Assembly (NCBI GenBank): GCA_023435545.1 | Contig: JAEYRQ010000291.1 | Coordinates: 1 to 7,181, forward strand | DNA from: Pseudomonadota bacterium | GTDB taxonomy: Bacteria > Pseudomonadota > Alphaproteobacteria > Rhizobiales > Tepidamorphaceae | Reading direction: 5' to 3' | DNA length: 7,181 nt | Shown: one piece after another, positions 1-6,163 of the stretch | Layout of the letters: every line of letters starts with the position of its first letter | Numbering within the stretch: position 1 is the first letter of the stretch | The notes under the pieces: model-generated | Databases searched by the model: none | What the model saw: only the letters and a program-made list of their open reading frames with translations | Told to the model about the DNA's origin: nothing | Program-made: the position numbers and the translations under genes

Positions 1-2
1 CC

Positions 3-116
3 CCGGCGCCCGCCGCGGGCCACTGCGCCCACGTCTATGCCCCCCGCGCCACCCGCCGGCCAGCACCGCTGCCGCCGGCCCTGCGTGCGGCGCTGGAGGT
101 GATCGCCGTGGCATGA
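3..116 (+). CDS. Possible C-terminal end of a plus-strand gene, perhaps a LysR-type regulator (partial)
   Basis: A reading frame is open from the left edge and stops at TGA 114-116, giving 37 residues that end ALRAALEVIAVA. Nearly all its third positions are G or C, and its composition (hydrophobic residues mixed with Ala, Pro and Arg) is more protein-like than the Pro/Arg-rich alternatives in the other plus frames. The pattern HVYAPR...PLPPALRAALEVIA resembles the last helix of LysR-type regulators, where a segment of the form 'Y-P-x-R ... P-x-x-x-R-A-h-h-x-h-h' closes the effector-binding domain. That resemblance is inference from a short tail. The frame converges on the amidohydrolase gene, leaving 25 nt between the two stops. 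It could also be a chance open frame in GC-rich DNA, because a second plus frame stays open almost as far. Confidence 0.35.
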   Translation, partial: PAPAAGHCAHVYAPRATRRPAPLPPALRAALEVIAVA

Positions 117-141
117 ATGGCGCTCGGACCAGCGCGCAGGC

Positions 142-1173
142 TCAGCCAGACGATGCGGCCTCGCAGGCATTCAGGAAGATCACCGCGTTGTCGGCGAGTG
201 AAGGGCCGAGATAGCCACCCTCCTGGACGAGCGCCGTCGGCAGGCCGAGTGCCATGATCCTGCGGGCGATCTCGGCGAAGCCCTGGCCCGTCAGCTTCAC
301 CTCCGACAGCGGGTCGTCGCTCGCCATGTCGAAACCGAGCGAGACCACCAGCGCGTCGGGCCGGAACGAGGTCACGCCATCCAGCGCGGTGTCCACCGCC
401 GTGAGGATCGCCGGCTCCTCATCTCCGGGCTTGAGCAGGACGTTCAGCGTCGCGCCCTGCCCTTCGCCCTCCCCGGTCTCGTCGGCATAGCCGAGGTAGT
501 AGGGCGGGTAGTCGGACGGGTCGACATGGACGGAGGCGAAATAGACGTCGCCGCGCCCGTAGAAGATGTCCTGGGTGCCGTTGCCGCCGTGCGTGTCGAC
601 ATCGAGGATCGCGACCCTGTCGAAGCGTTGCCTCAGCGCCTGCGCGGCAACGGCGGCGTTGTTGAAGAAGCAGAAGCCGTTGCTGGCATCCCGGTAGGCG
701 TGGTGCCCCGGCGGGCGGCTCAGACCATAGGCGACACGGGCGCCGGCGGCGACCTCGGCCGCGGCGGCCAGCGCCGACTGGGCCGACCAATAGATCGCCT
801 CCCAGGTGCCCTCCATCACCGGGCAGGCAGTGTCGGTGGAGAAGTAGCCGAACTCGCCGACGACGCCGGCCGGCTTGCGGCTCAGCCTGCGGCCCGTGTG
901 GTAGTTGGGCACGGCCGGCTCGTCGCCGCCCACCGCCTCGCGCCAGCGCGGCCAGGCATCCCGGAAGAAGTCCACATAGGCGCGGTCGTGCACGGCATGG
1001 ATCGGTGCGATGCCGCGATCGCCCGGCGCAACGATCTCGTGGCCCGCCCGCGCCAGCGCATCGCGCAAGAGCACCGCCCGCTGCGGCTGCTCGGGATGCG
1101 GGATCGTCCCGCCACGCCGGAAATAGACGGCAGGCGCATGCCCGAGCTGCCGTTCGTCGAAAAACACCTTCAT
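142..1173 (-). CDS. Histone-deacetylase-fold amidohydrolase, acetylpolyamine amidohydrolase type
   Basis: This 343-residue cytosolic zinc hydrolase is predicted to remove acetyl groups from acetylated polyamines or similar amines. Visible hallmarks are the tandem catalytic histidines in RPPGHHA (H157, H158), GFCFFNNAAVAA (166-177), the zinc ligands D193 and H195 in DVDTHGGNGTQ, a third ligand D282 in SLGFD, and the transition-state tyrosine Y321 in QEGGY. Length and residue numbering nearly match the characterised Mycoplana ramosa enzyme (H158/H159, D195/H197/D284, Y323). A long loop before the active site (about 86-122, including GYFSTDT and EGTWEA) is the feature that in acetylpolyamine enzymes builds the dimer and narrows the substrate channel. 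One oddity is G196 where the family normally has a second His (DxDxHHGNG). The ATG at 1173 is chosen because AGGGG lies 7 nt upstream and the MKVFFDERQLGHAP start fits the family. An upstream in-frame GTG at 1212 would add 13 residues of non-family sequence. It is the last gene of the cluster, 60 nt after ghrA. The substrate could instead be another acylated amine. Confidence 0.9.
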   Translation of the reverse strand: MKVFFDERQLGHAPAVYFRRGGTIPHPEQPQRAVLLRDALARAGHEIVAPGDRGIAPIHAVHDRAYVDFFRDAWPRWREAVGGDEPAVPNYHTGRRLSRKPAGVVGEFGYFSTDTACPVMEGTWEAIYWSAQSALAAAAEVAAGARVAYGLSRPPGHHAYRDASNGFCFFNNAAVAAQALRQRFDRVAILDVDTHGGNGTQDIFYGRGDVYFASVHVDPSDYPPYYLGYADETGEGEGQGATLNVLLKPGDEEPAILTAVDTALDGVTSFRPDALVVSLGFDMASDDPLSEVKLTGQGFAEIARRIMALGLPTALVQEGGYLGPSLADNAVIFLNACEAASSG

Positions 1174-1233
1174 GCTCTCGCCCCTGTCATGTGTCTGCCT
1201 GCCGGTCGGCACTCGATCCCGAATGTCTGCCGC

Positions 1234-2184
1234 TTAGTATCCGTTCGAGCGGTCAACCGCCGCGACCGGCGTGCCGCCGGCGAGGCATCTGCGCACCTCG
1301 CTGGCGAACAGGTGCACGACGGTCTCCGCGGAGGATTCGCTTGCCGCGTGCGGTGTCACCACGATGTCCGGATGGCTCCAGAACGGATGGCCGTCCGGCA
1401 GCGGCTCGACCGCAAAGACGTCGAGCGATGCACCTGAGAGCCTGCCCCCGGCGAGCGCGGCCAAGAGGTCCTCCTCCACCAGATGCTCGCCCCGGCCGAG
1501 CTGGATCAGGGCCGCGCCGCGCGGCATCACGGCGAACAGCCGCGCATCGAGGATGCCTCGCGTTTCAGGCGTCAGCGGCAGGAGGTTGATGAGGATGTCG
1601 CTTGCCGCGGCGATGGCCGCGAGGCCTTCCGCGCCGGACTGGAGCTCGACCCCCGGAATTGCCCTCCCGCTCCCCTTCCGGCACAGCGCCGAGACCGTAT
1701 AGCCGAGCGGAAGCAGCGCCTCCGCGACCGCCTGCCCCATCTGGCCGAAGCCGAGGATGCCGACACCAACGTCCCCCGCCAGCGGACTGGGCAGCTTCTC
1801 CCAGACCCCCGCGCGCTGCCGGGCGAGATAGTCTCCCATCCGTCGGTGGTGCCAGATGACATGCCACACCGCGAACCCCGCCATCGTCCGGGCCTGGGCG
1901 TCGTCGCGGATGCGCATGACGGCGATGTCCGGCGGCAGGCTCGGGCAGGCGAGAATCGAGTCGACCCCGGCGGCGATCGAGGAGACCAGCTGCAGGTTCG
2001 GATAGGGGGAGAAGGCATCGGGCGCGGGCTGCCATGCCATCGCCACCCGCACCGCCGCCGGATCGCGGACCTCTTCCTGCCGCAGCATGACGATGTCCGG
2101 TGCGATCTCGGCGAATGCCGGATCGAAGTACGCGGCAAGGTCCAGCGCGCCGCTCAGATAGACGCCGACGATCGGGGCCTCCAT
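1234..2184 (-). CDS. ghrA: Glyoxylate/hydroxypyruvate reductase A-like 2-hydroxyacid dehydrogenase
   Basis: This 316-residue cytosolic NAD(P)H-dependent dehydrogenase of the D-2-hydroxyacid family is predicted to reduce 2-oxoacids such as glyoxylate or hydroxypyruvate to the 2-hydroxyacids. The dinucleotide-binding loop GFGQMG is at 145-150. The catalytic triad is R231 (LGRGEHL), E260 (VEPLP) and H279 (TPHAAS), with spacing that matches E. coli GhrA (R227, E256, H275, 312 residues). The WHVIWHHRRMGDY region, INLLPLTPET, SLDVFAVEPLP and the C-terminus VDRSNGY all look like GhrA, whose E. coli member ends VDRARGY. The ATG at 2184 is chosen for the family length and is preceded by a purine-rich stretch in which GGAG sits only 3 nt from the ATG. 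The frame stays open upstream for 63 more codons through the palindromic repeat to an ATG at 2373 (see findings). It is separated from the deacylase by 189 nt and from the amidohydrolase by 60 nt. The true substrate in this cluster is unknown. Confidence 0.92.
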   Translation of the reverse strand: MEAPIVGVYLSGALDLAAYFDPAFAEIAPDIVMLRQEEVRDPAAVRVAMAWQPAPDAFSPYPNLQLVSSIAAGVDSILACPSLPPDIAVMRIRDDAQARTMAGFAVWHVIWHHRRMGDYLARQRAGVWEKLPSPLAGDVGVGILGFGQMGQAVAEALLPLGYTVSALCRKGSGRAIPGVELQSGAEGLAAIAAASDILINLLPLTPETRGILDARLFAVMPRGAALIQLGRGEHLVEEDLLAALAGGRLSGASLDVFAVEPLPDGHPFWSHPDIVVTPHAASESSAETVVHLFASEVRRCLAGGTPVAAVDRSNGY

Positions 2185-2216
2185 CTTCTCCGTTTCCGGC
2201 GGGTTCACCACAGCCT

Positions 2217-2323
2217 CGTCATCCCGGCCAAGCGAGCGCGGCGAGCGCGAGCCGGGATCGGGGTGCGGCAGGCGTCGAAGAGCCCCGATCCCGGATAGCC
2301 GCTGCGCGGCTTCCGGGATGACG
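2217..2323. repeat. Nested intergenic palindromic element
   Basis: The 107-bp element is bounded by a perfect 11-bp inverted repeat, CGTCATCCCGG at 2217-2227 and CCGGGATGACG at 2313-2323. Inside it is a perfect 12-bp inverted repeat, CCGGGATCGGGG at 2252-2263 and CCCCGATCCCGG at 2283-2294. Each half also folds on itself: 2221-2228 pairs with 2251-2258 on the left, and 2288-2302 pairs with 2306-2319 on the right. The GTCATCCCGG...GGGATC style resembles dispersed palindromic repeats in intergenic regions of Rhizobiales and related alphaproteobacteria; this is a recollection of type and was not searched. It occupies most of the 189-nt gap between the deacylase and ghrA. No run of T follows in the direction of transcription, so it does not look like a simple intrinsic terminator. 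It may affect mRNA processing or stability. Confidence 0.88.
2288..2319. repeat. Strong hairpin forming the right half of the palindromic element
   Basis: ATCCCGGA (2288-2295) pairs perfectly with TCCGGGAT (2312-2319), and AGCCGC (2297-2302) pairs with GCGGCT (2306-2311) across the loop TGC. The result is 14 base pairs with a single bulged base at 2296. In the polycistronic message this would be a very stable stem 51 nt after the end of the deacylase stop codon. No U-tract follows it, so pausing, processing or protection of the upstream message from 3' decay is more likely than termination. Confidence 0.85.
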
Positions 2324-2373
2324 CTTGATGGAGGATACGGCCCCGTGGATGAGTTGCGCCCGTCGGAACCCAT

Positions 2374-3675
2374 TCAGCGCGCCTCTCCGGGATCGATCGG
2401 CTCCAGGCCGCACCACTCGGCGATGAACAGGGCGATGGCACCAGTTACCCGCCTGATCGAGGCGAGGCTGACCCGCTCGTCGAAGCCGTGGATGTCATAT
2501 GACAGCGGCCCGTAGACGAGGCAGGGCATGCCCGCATAGATGACGAAGACCCGCGCATCGAGATATCCCGGCGTCACGAAGCTCTCGAGGTCATTGCCGG
2601 TTGCCGCCTTGTGGGCCGCGGCGAGCGTCGCCTCGGCGTCGCTGCCTTCCTCAAGCGCAAAGCCCTCGGCGAAGAAGCCGTTCCAGATGATGCGGGGAGG
2701 GTTGTTCGACAGGAACGCGTCGCCCTTGAGCGCGTCGGCCAGGAAGCTCTCGATCGCGGCCGCGCGCTCGGCAGCGGTTTCGCCGGGATAGATCGCGATG
2801 CGGCAGTCGATGCGGCACCAGGCCGGGACCGAGGATGCCCAGTCGCCGCCCTCGATCTTGCCGATGTTCAGGTTGATCGGGTGGTCGAGAGTCTCGAAAT
2901 GCCGGTGCTCGCCCTTCCGGGCGTTCCACTCGGCCTCCATGCGCCTGAGAGCGGCGATGACGCGGTAGGTCGCCTCGATGGCGTTGCTGCCGGACCCCGC
3001 CTCGCGCACATGCACCGGATGGCCCGACACCTCGACCTGAAACCACAGCACGCCGGTATTGGCCCTGACCAGCCGCTCGTCCTCCGGCTCCGGGATGATC
3101 GCGGCATCCGCCGTGTAGCCCTTCACCAGGCAGGCGAGCGCACCGTTGCCGGTGCATTCCTCCTCGACGACGCTCTGCACATGCACCTTCGCCGCCGGCT
3201 GAAAGCCGATCCGCCTCAGCGCGTCGAGCGCGAACAGATTGGCGGCGACGCCGGCCTTCATGTCGCCGCCGCCGCGGCCATAGAGCCAGTCGCCGTCGCG
3301 CTTCGGCACGAAGGGCGGCGAGATGCGCCACATTTCTTCCGGTCCTTCCGGCACCACGTCCATGTGGCCGTTGAGGATCAGCGAGCGCCCGCGCGCCTCA
3401 CGCGGGGTGTGGGTGCCGATGACGTTCACCGACTCCGCATAGTCGATCGTCACCGGTGAGAAGCCGGGATGGTCGCGGATCTCGTCCACAGAGATGGCGA
3501 AACTGTCGACCGCATAGCCGCGCGCCGCGAGTGCAGCGGCATAGAAGTCCTGTGCGGCTTTTTCCTTGCCGCGCAGCGAGGGAAAGCGGATCAGCTCCTC
3601 GGTGAAGCCGACCTGCTCCTCGAAGCCGGCCTCCACAGATGCGAGGATGTCGCGAACCAGTCTTTCGTCGAGCAC
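2374..3675 (-). CDS. M20-family ArgE/DapE-type metallo-deacylase
   Basis: This 433-residue cytosolic di-zinc hydrolase of the acetylornithine deacetylase / succinyl-diaminopimelate desuccinylase family removes acyl groups from amino-acid amines or cleaves small peptides. Expected residues are present: H104 and D106 in NGHMDVVP, bridging D138 in GRGGGDMKAG, E172 (general base) and E173 (metal ligand) in VEEECTGNG, E196 in IIPEPED, and H396 in SYDIHGFDE. The middle domain (about 205-325) carries VSGHPVHV...GSNAIEA, the dimerisation-domain signature with H219. The length is typical for the ArgE/DapE group. The start codon is GTG (CAC on the plus strand at 3673-3675), placed 6 nt after a perfect AGGAGG. 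It begins 11 nt after the ABC ATPase stop, so it is very probably co-translated with the importer and acts on the imported compound. Family members range from acetylornithine deacetylase to carboxypeptidases, so the substrate cannot be read from the sequence. True biosynthetic argE is unlikely given the transporter context. Confidence 0.92.
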   Translation of the reverse strand: MLDERLVRDILASVEAGFEEQVGFTEELIRFPSLRGKEKAAQDFYAAALAARGYAVDSFAISVDEIRDHPGFSPVTIDYAESVNVIGTHTPREARGRSLILNGHMDVVPEGPEEMWRISPPFVPKRDGDWLYGRGGGDMKAGVAANLFALDALRRIGFQPAAKVHVQSVVEEECTGNGALACLVKGYTADAAIIPEPEDERLVRANTGVLWFQVEVSGHPVHVREAGSGSNAIEATYRVIAALRRMEAEWNARKGEHRHFETLDHPINLNIGKIEGGDWASSVPAWCRIDCRIAIYPGETAAERAAAIESFLADALKGDAFLSNNPPRIIWNGFFAEGFALEEGSDAEATLAAAHKAATGNDLESFVTPGYLDARVFVIYAGMPCLVYGPLSYDIHGFDERVSLASIRRVTGAIALFIAEWCGLEPIDPGEAR

Positions 3676-3681
3676 CTGTTT

Positions 3682-3687
3682 CCTCCT
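3682..3687 (-). promoter_or_regulatory. Shine-Dalgarno site AGGAGG that fixes the GTG start of the M20 deacylase
   Basis: The message reads AGGAGG, then AAACAG, then GTG: a perfect core with a 6-nt spacer. The last base of the importer ATPase stop codon (TGA, 3689-3687) is the first base of this site, so ribosomes ending the ATPase are in place to reinitiate. This supports the unusual start codon and tight coupling of deacylase to importer. Confidence 0.85.
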
Positions 3688-5324
3688 CAGGCGATAGCGG
3701 CGAAGCGTGCTGCCAGCGGGCTGTCCGCCCCCATGCCGGGGATCGCGGCCAGAAGCTGGCGGGTGTAGTCGTGCTCGGGGCTGCCGAACACCTTGTCGAC
3801 TGGACCGGTCTCGACGATGCGGCCGTGGCGCATGACCGCGATGCGGTCGCAGATCTGTGCAGCGACGCGCAGATCGTGGGTGACGAAGACCAGCGCCACG
3901 TTGAGCCGGACCCTGAGATCATCGAGCAGCGCCAGCACCTGTGCCTGGATCGAGACGTCGAGCGCTGACACCGCCTCGTCGGCGATGATCACCTCCGGCT
4001 CCAGCGCGAGCGCGCGGGCGATGCCGATGCGCTGCCGCTGACCTCCGGAGAACTCATGCGGGTAGCGATCCGCAGCCGAGGCATCGAGACCGACAAGGCC
4101 GAGCAGTTCCCGGGCGTTGGCCAGAGCCTTGCCATGCGGGACACCGGCCGCCACCGGGCCCTCGGCGATGATCTGGCCGACCCTTGTGCGGGGATTGAGC
4201 GATCCATAGGGATCCTGGAAGACCATTTGCATCCTGGCGCGCTGACGCCTCAGCTCGGAGGCCGGGATCTTCGCGAGGTCGACGTCGCCCAGCAGCACCG
4301 AGCCGGCGTCAGGCTCGATCAGCCTGACCAGGCAGCGCCCGAGACTCGATTTGCCGGACCCGGATTCGCCGACGACGCCGAGCGTCTCGCCCCGCTTCAG
4401 GTCGAAGGAGACATCCTGGACGGCGTTTACCACACGCGCCTCGCGGAACAAGCCGCCGCCGGTGCGGTAGGTCTTGCTCAAGCCCCGCACCGACAGCACC
4501 GTCTCGCCGTCGGTGGCGGCCCGCGCATCGGACGGATGCGCGTGCGGGATCGCGGCGATCAGCGCCTGCGTATAGGGCTCGCGCGGGCGTTCCAGCACCT
4601 CCCGCGCCGTACCCGTCTCGACGATCCTGCCGTGCTGCATCACGCAGACCCGATCGGCGATCTCGGCGACGACGCCGAAGTCGTGGGTGATGAACATCAC
4701 CGCCGTACCGTGCCGGCGTTGCAGGTCGCGGATCAGTTTCAGGATCTGCGCCTGGGTGGTGACGTCGAGCGCCGTGGTCGGCTCGTCGGCGATCAGCAGC
4801 TTCGGCTCGAGCGCCAGCGCCATGGCGATCATCACCCGCTGCCGCTGTCCGCCGGAGAGCTGGAAGGGATAGGCCCGTGCCGTCTTTGGCGGCTCGGGCA
4901 ACCCGACTTCCTCGAGCAGCGCGATGACACGCGCCGCCCGCTCCTTCGGCGTCAGCAGGCCGTGGCTCTCGAACACCTCGGCGATCTGCTCGCCGACCCG
5001 CATCAGCGGGTTCAGGGCCGTCATCGGCTCCTGGAAGATCATGCCGATCTTGCGGCCGCGCACATCGCGCATCTCCACCTCCTCGAGCGTCAGGAGATCG
5101 CGCCCCTCGAACAGGATGCGCCCGCCGACGGGCCTGATCGCCGGCGGCAGCAGCCCCATCACGGCATTCGCCGACATCGACTTGCCCGACCCGGATTCGC
5201 CGACGACGCAGAGGATCTCGCCCGCGGCAATCGTCATGCCGACCTTTTCGACCGCGTAGGGCCGGTCGGCGCCCGTCGGTAGGGCGAGCGTCAGATCCTC
5301 GATCTCGATGACCGTCTCGCCCAT
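3687..5324 (-). CDS. Fused two-domain ATP-binding subunit of a peptide/opine-class ABC importer (DppD-DppF type)
   Basis: The 545-residue protein contains two complete ATPase domains in one chain and powers uptake through the two permeases encoded just upstream. Domain 1 (about 5-255) has Walker A GESGSGKS at 42-49, Q-loop Q98, signature LSGGQ at 156-160, Walker B ending in D180-E181 and switch H214. The REPYTQAL segment (248-255) is the oligopeptide-transporter C-terminal motif. Domain 2 (about 275-528) has Walker A 319-326, Q370, FSGGQ 425-429, D449-E450 and H483, and ends with a matching [18 protein letters not shown] in domain 2 is the usual DppF form. All catalytic residues are intact in both halves. 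Fused forms of this kind (GsiA and YejF style) are common in alphaproteobacteria. The ATG at 5324 has GGAGG 7 nt upstream and overlaps the preceding permease stop (TGATG). The frame is also open further upstream to 6047, but that part is a shadow of the permease gene. Substrate identity cannot be inferred from this subunit. Confidence 0.95.
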   Translation of the reverse strand: MGETVIEIEDLTLALPTGADRPYAVEKVGMTIAAGEILCVVGESGSGKSMSANAVMGLLPPAIRPVGGRILFEGRDLLTLEEVEMRDVRGRKIGMIFQEPMTALNPLMRVGEQIAEVFESHGLLTPKERAARVIALLEEVGLPEPPKTARAYPFQLSGGQRQRVMIAMALALEPKLLIADEPTTALDVTTQAQILKLIRDLQRRHGTAVMFITHDFGVVAEIADRVCVMQHGRIVETGTAREVLERPREPYTQALIAAIPHAHPSDARAATDGETVLSVRGLSKTYRTGGGLFREARVVNAVQDVSFDLKRGETLGVVGESGSGKSSLGRCLVRLIEPDAGSVLLGDVDLAKIPASELRRQRARMQMVFQDPYGSLNPRTRVGQIIAEGPVAAGVPHGKALANARELLGLVGLDASAADRYPHEFSGGQRQRIGIARALALEPEVIIADEAVSALDVSIQAQVLALLDDLRVRLNVALVFVTHDLRVAAQICDRIAVMRHGRIVETGPVDKVFGSPEHDYTRQLLAAIPGMGADSPLAARFAAIA

Positions 5325-6163
5325 CACCGGCCCTCCCGGGCGAGGCGCGGGTTCAGCGCGTCGTTCAGCCCCTCGCCGATCAGGTTGAGCGCCAGCACGG
5401 TGAGCAGGATGGCGAGGCCGGGAAAGAAGCTCAGCCACCATGCCTGGCGGATGACGGTTCGCGCCGCCCCGATCATGTAGCCCCAGGACATCAGATTGGG
5501 ATCGCCGAGCCCCATGAAGGACAGCGAGGATTCCAGCAGGATCGCGGTCGCCACCATCAGCGAGGCGAGCACGATGATCGGCGAGAGAGAGTTCGGCAGC
5601 ACCTGCCTGAGGATGATGGTCGTGTTCGACTGGCCGGCGAGGATCGCCGCCTCGACATATTCGCGCGTTCTGAGCGACAGCACCTCGCCGCGCACCAGGC
5701 GCGCTACCGGCGGCCAGCTCACCCCCGCGATCGCGACGACGATCGATTGAAGGCTCGGCTGGAAGATCGCCACCAGGACGATCGCCAGCGCGAAGCTCGG
5801 CACCGTCTGGAAGAACTCGGTGAACCGCATCAGCGCATCGTCGACGAGGCCGCCGTAATAGCCGGCGATCGCCCCGAGCGGGACCCCGATCGCCAGCGCG
5901 GCGGCCGTCGAGATCAGGCCGACCAGCAGCGACATGCGGGCGCCGTAGGCCAGCCCTGCCGCGACATTGCGCCCGAGCGTGTCGGTGCCGAGCGGGAAGG
6001 CTGCATTGTCGAAGGGCGGCAGGAACGGCCGCTGCACCATCTTCCACGGTGAGGCCGGATAGATGAGCGGCGCGATCAGCGCGACGATGATCACCAGGGC
6101 CAGTATCGCCAGCCCGATGACGGCGCCGCGGTTGCGGGCAAAGCGTCTCCAGAAGTCGCTCAT
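5324..6163 (-). CDS. ABC importer permease, DppC/OppC type
   Basis: This 279-residue inner-membrane permease is one of the two channel subunits of the importer. It has the short N-terminal arm WRRFARNRGAVIG and a first membrane helix at about 14-34. A periplasmic stretch with PLGTDTLGRNV (57-67), the DppC-family hallmark, follows, and then further hydrophobic segments (about 76-101, 121-148, 193-213 and 243-263). The cytoplasmic coupling loop EYVEAAILAGQS...LPN (168-191) contacts the ATPase. SFMGLGDPN (215-223) and LNLIGEGLNDALNPRL (259-274) are further family signatures. The length is typical. The ATG at 6163 overlaps the upstream permease stop by 4 nt (ATGA), with GGAG 7 nt upstream, and its own TGA overlaps the ATPase ATG. 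These overlaps fit equal-stoichiometry expression. The assignment to the peptide/nickel/opine class is firm, but the ligand is not known. Confidence 0.95.
   Translation of the reverse strand: MSDFWRRFARNRGAVIGLAILALVIIVALIAPLIYPASPWKMVQRPFLPPFDNAAFPLGTDTLGRNVAAGLAYGARMSLLVGLISTAAALAIGVPLGAIAGYYGGLVDDALMRFTEFFQTVPSFALAIVLVAIFQPSLQSIVVAIAGVSWPPVARLVRGEVLSLRTREYVEAAILAGQSNTTIILRQVLPNSLSPIIVLASLMVATAILLESSLSFMGLGDPNLMSWGYMIGAARTVIRQAWWLSFFPGLAILLTVLALNLIGEGLNDALNPRLAREGR

Noticed and set aside
120..135. Small hairpin GCGCT/AGCGC between the two convergent stops
   Set aside because: It has only 5 bp of stem and no T-run on either strand, so it is too weak to call a terminator in DNA this GC-rich.
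1170..1190. Six-codon mini-ORF (ATG at 1190) whose stop overlaps the amidohydrolase ATG
   Set aside because: It is probably a chance occurrence: it has no clear ribosome-binding site of its own and it contains the amidohydrolase's site. Nothing else supports a leader peptide.
1174..1212. Alternative GTG start at 1212 for the amidohydrolase
   Set aside because: It adds 13 residues unlike the family. The ATG at 1173 has AGGGG at 7 nt and gives residue numbering that closely matches the characterised acetylpolyamine enzyme.
526..1437. 303-codon open frame on the plus strand across the amidohydrolase and the end of ghrA
   Set aside because: It is antisense to two confidently assigned genes and spans their intergenic gap. 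Its composition is typical of a mirror frame and shows no domain.
3972..3986. Walker B of the second ATPase domain followed by Ala (DEAVSALD) instead of Pro
   Set aside because: This is the normal form in DppF-type domains and the catalytic Glu is present, so it is not a defect.
4056..5282. 408-codon open frame on the plus strand opposite the ATPase gene
   Set aside because: It lies wholly antisense to an intact two-domain ATPase with every motif present. Its translation is rich in Arg, Asp, His and Gln and has no recognisable domain. Long antisense frames are expected in GC-rich coding DNA.
5325..6047. In-frame upstream extension of the ATPase gene to give 786 residues
   Set aside because: The extra 241 residues overlap the DppC-type permease in another frame and are low-complexity Arg/Ala/Gly sequence. 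The permease frame has full family motifs, and the ATPase has a good site and ATG at 5324.
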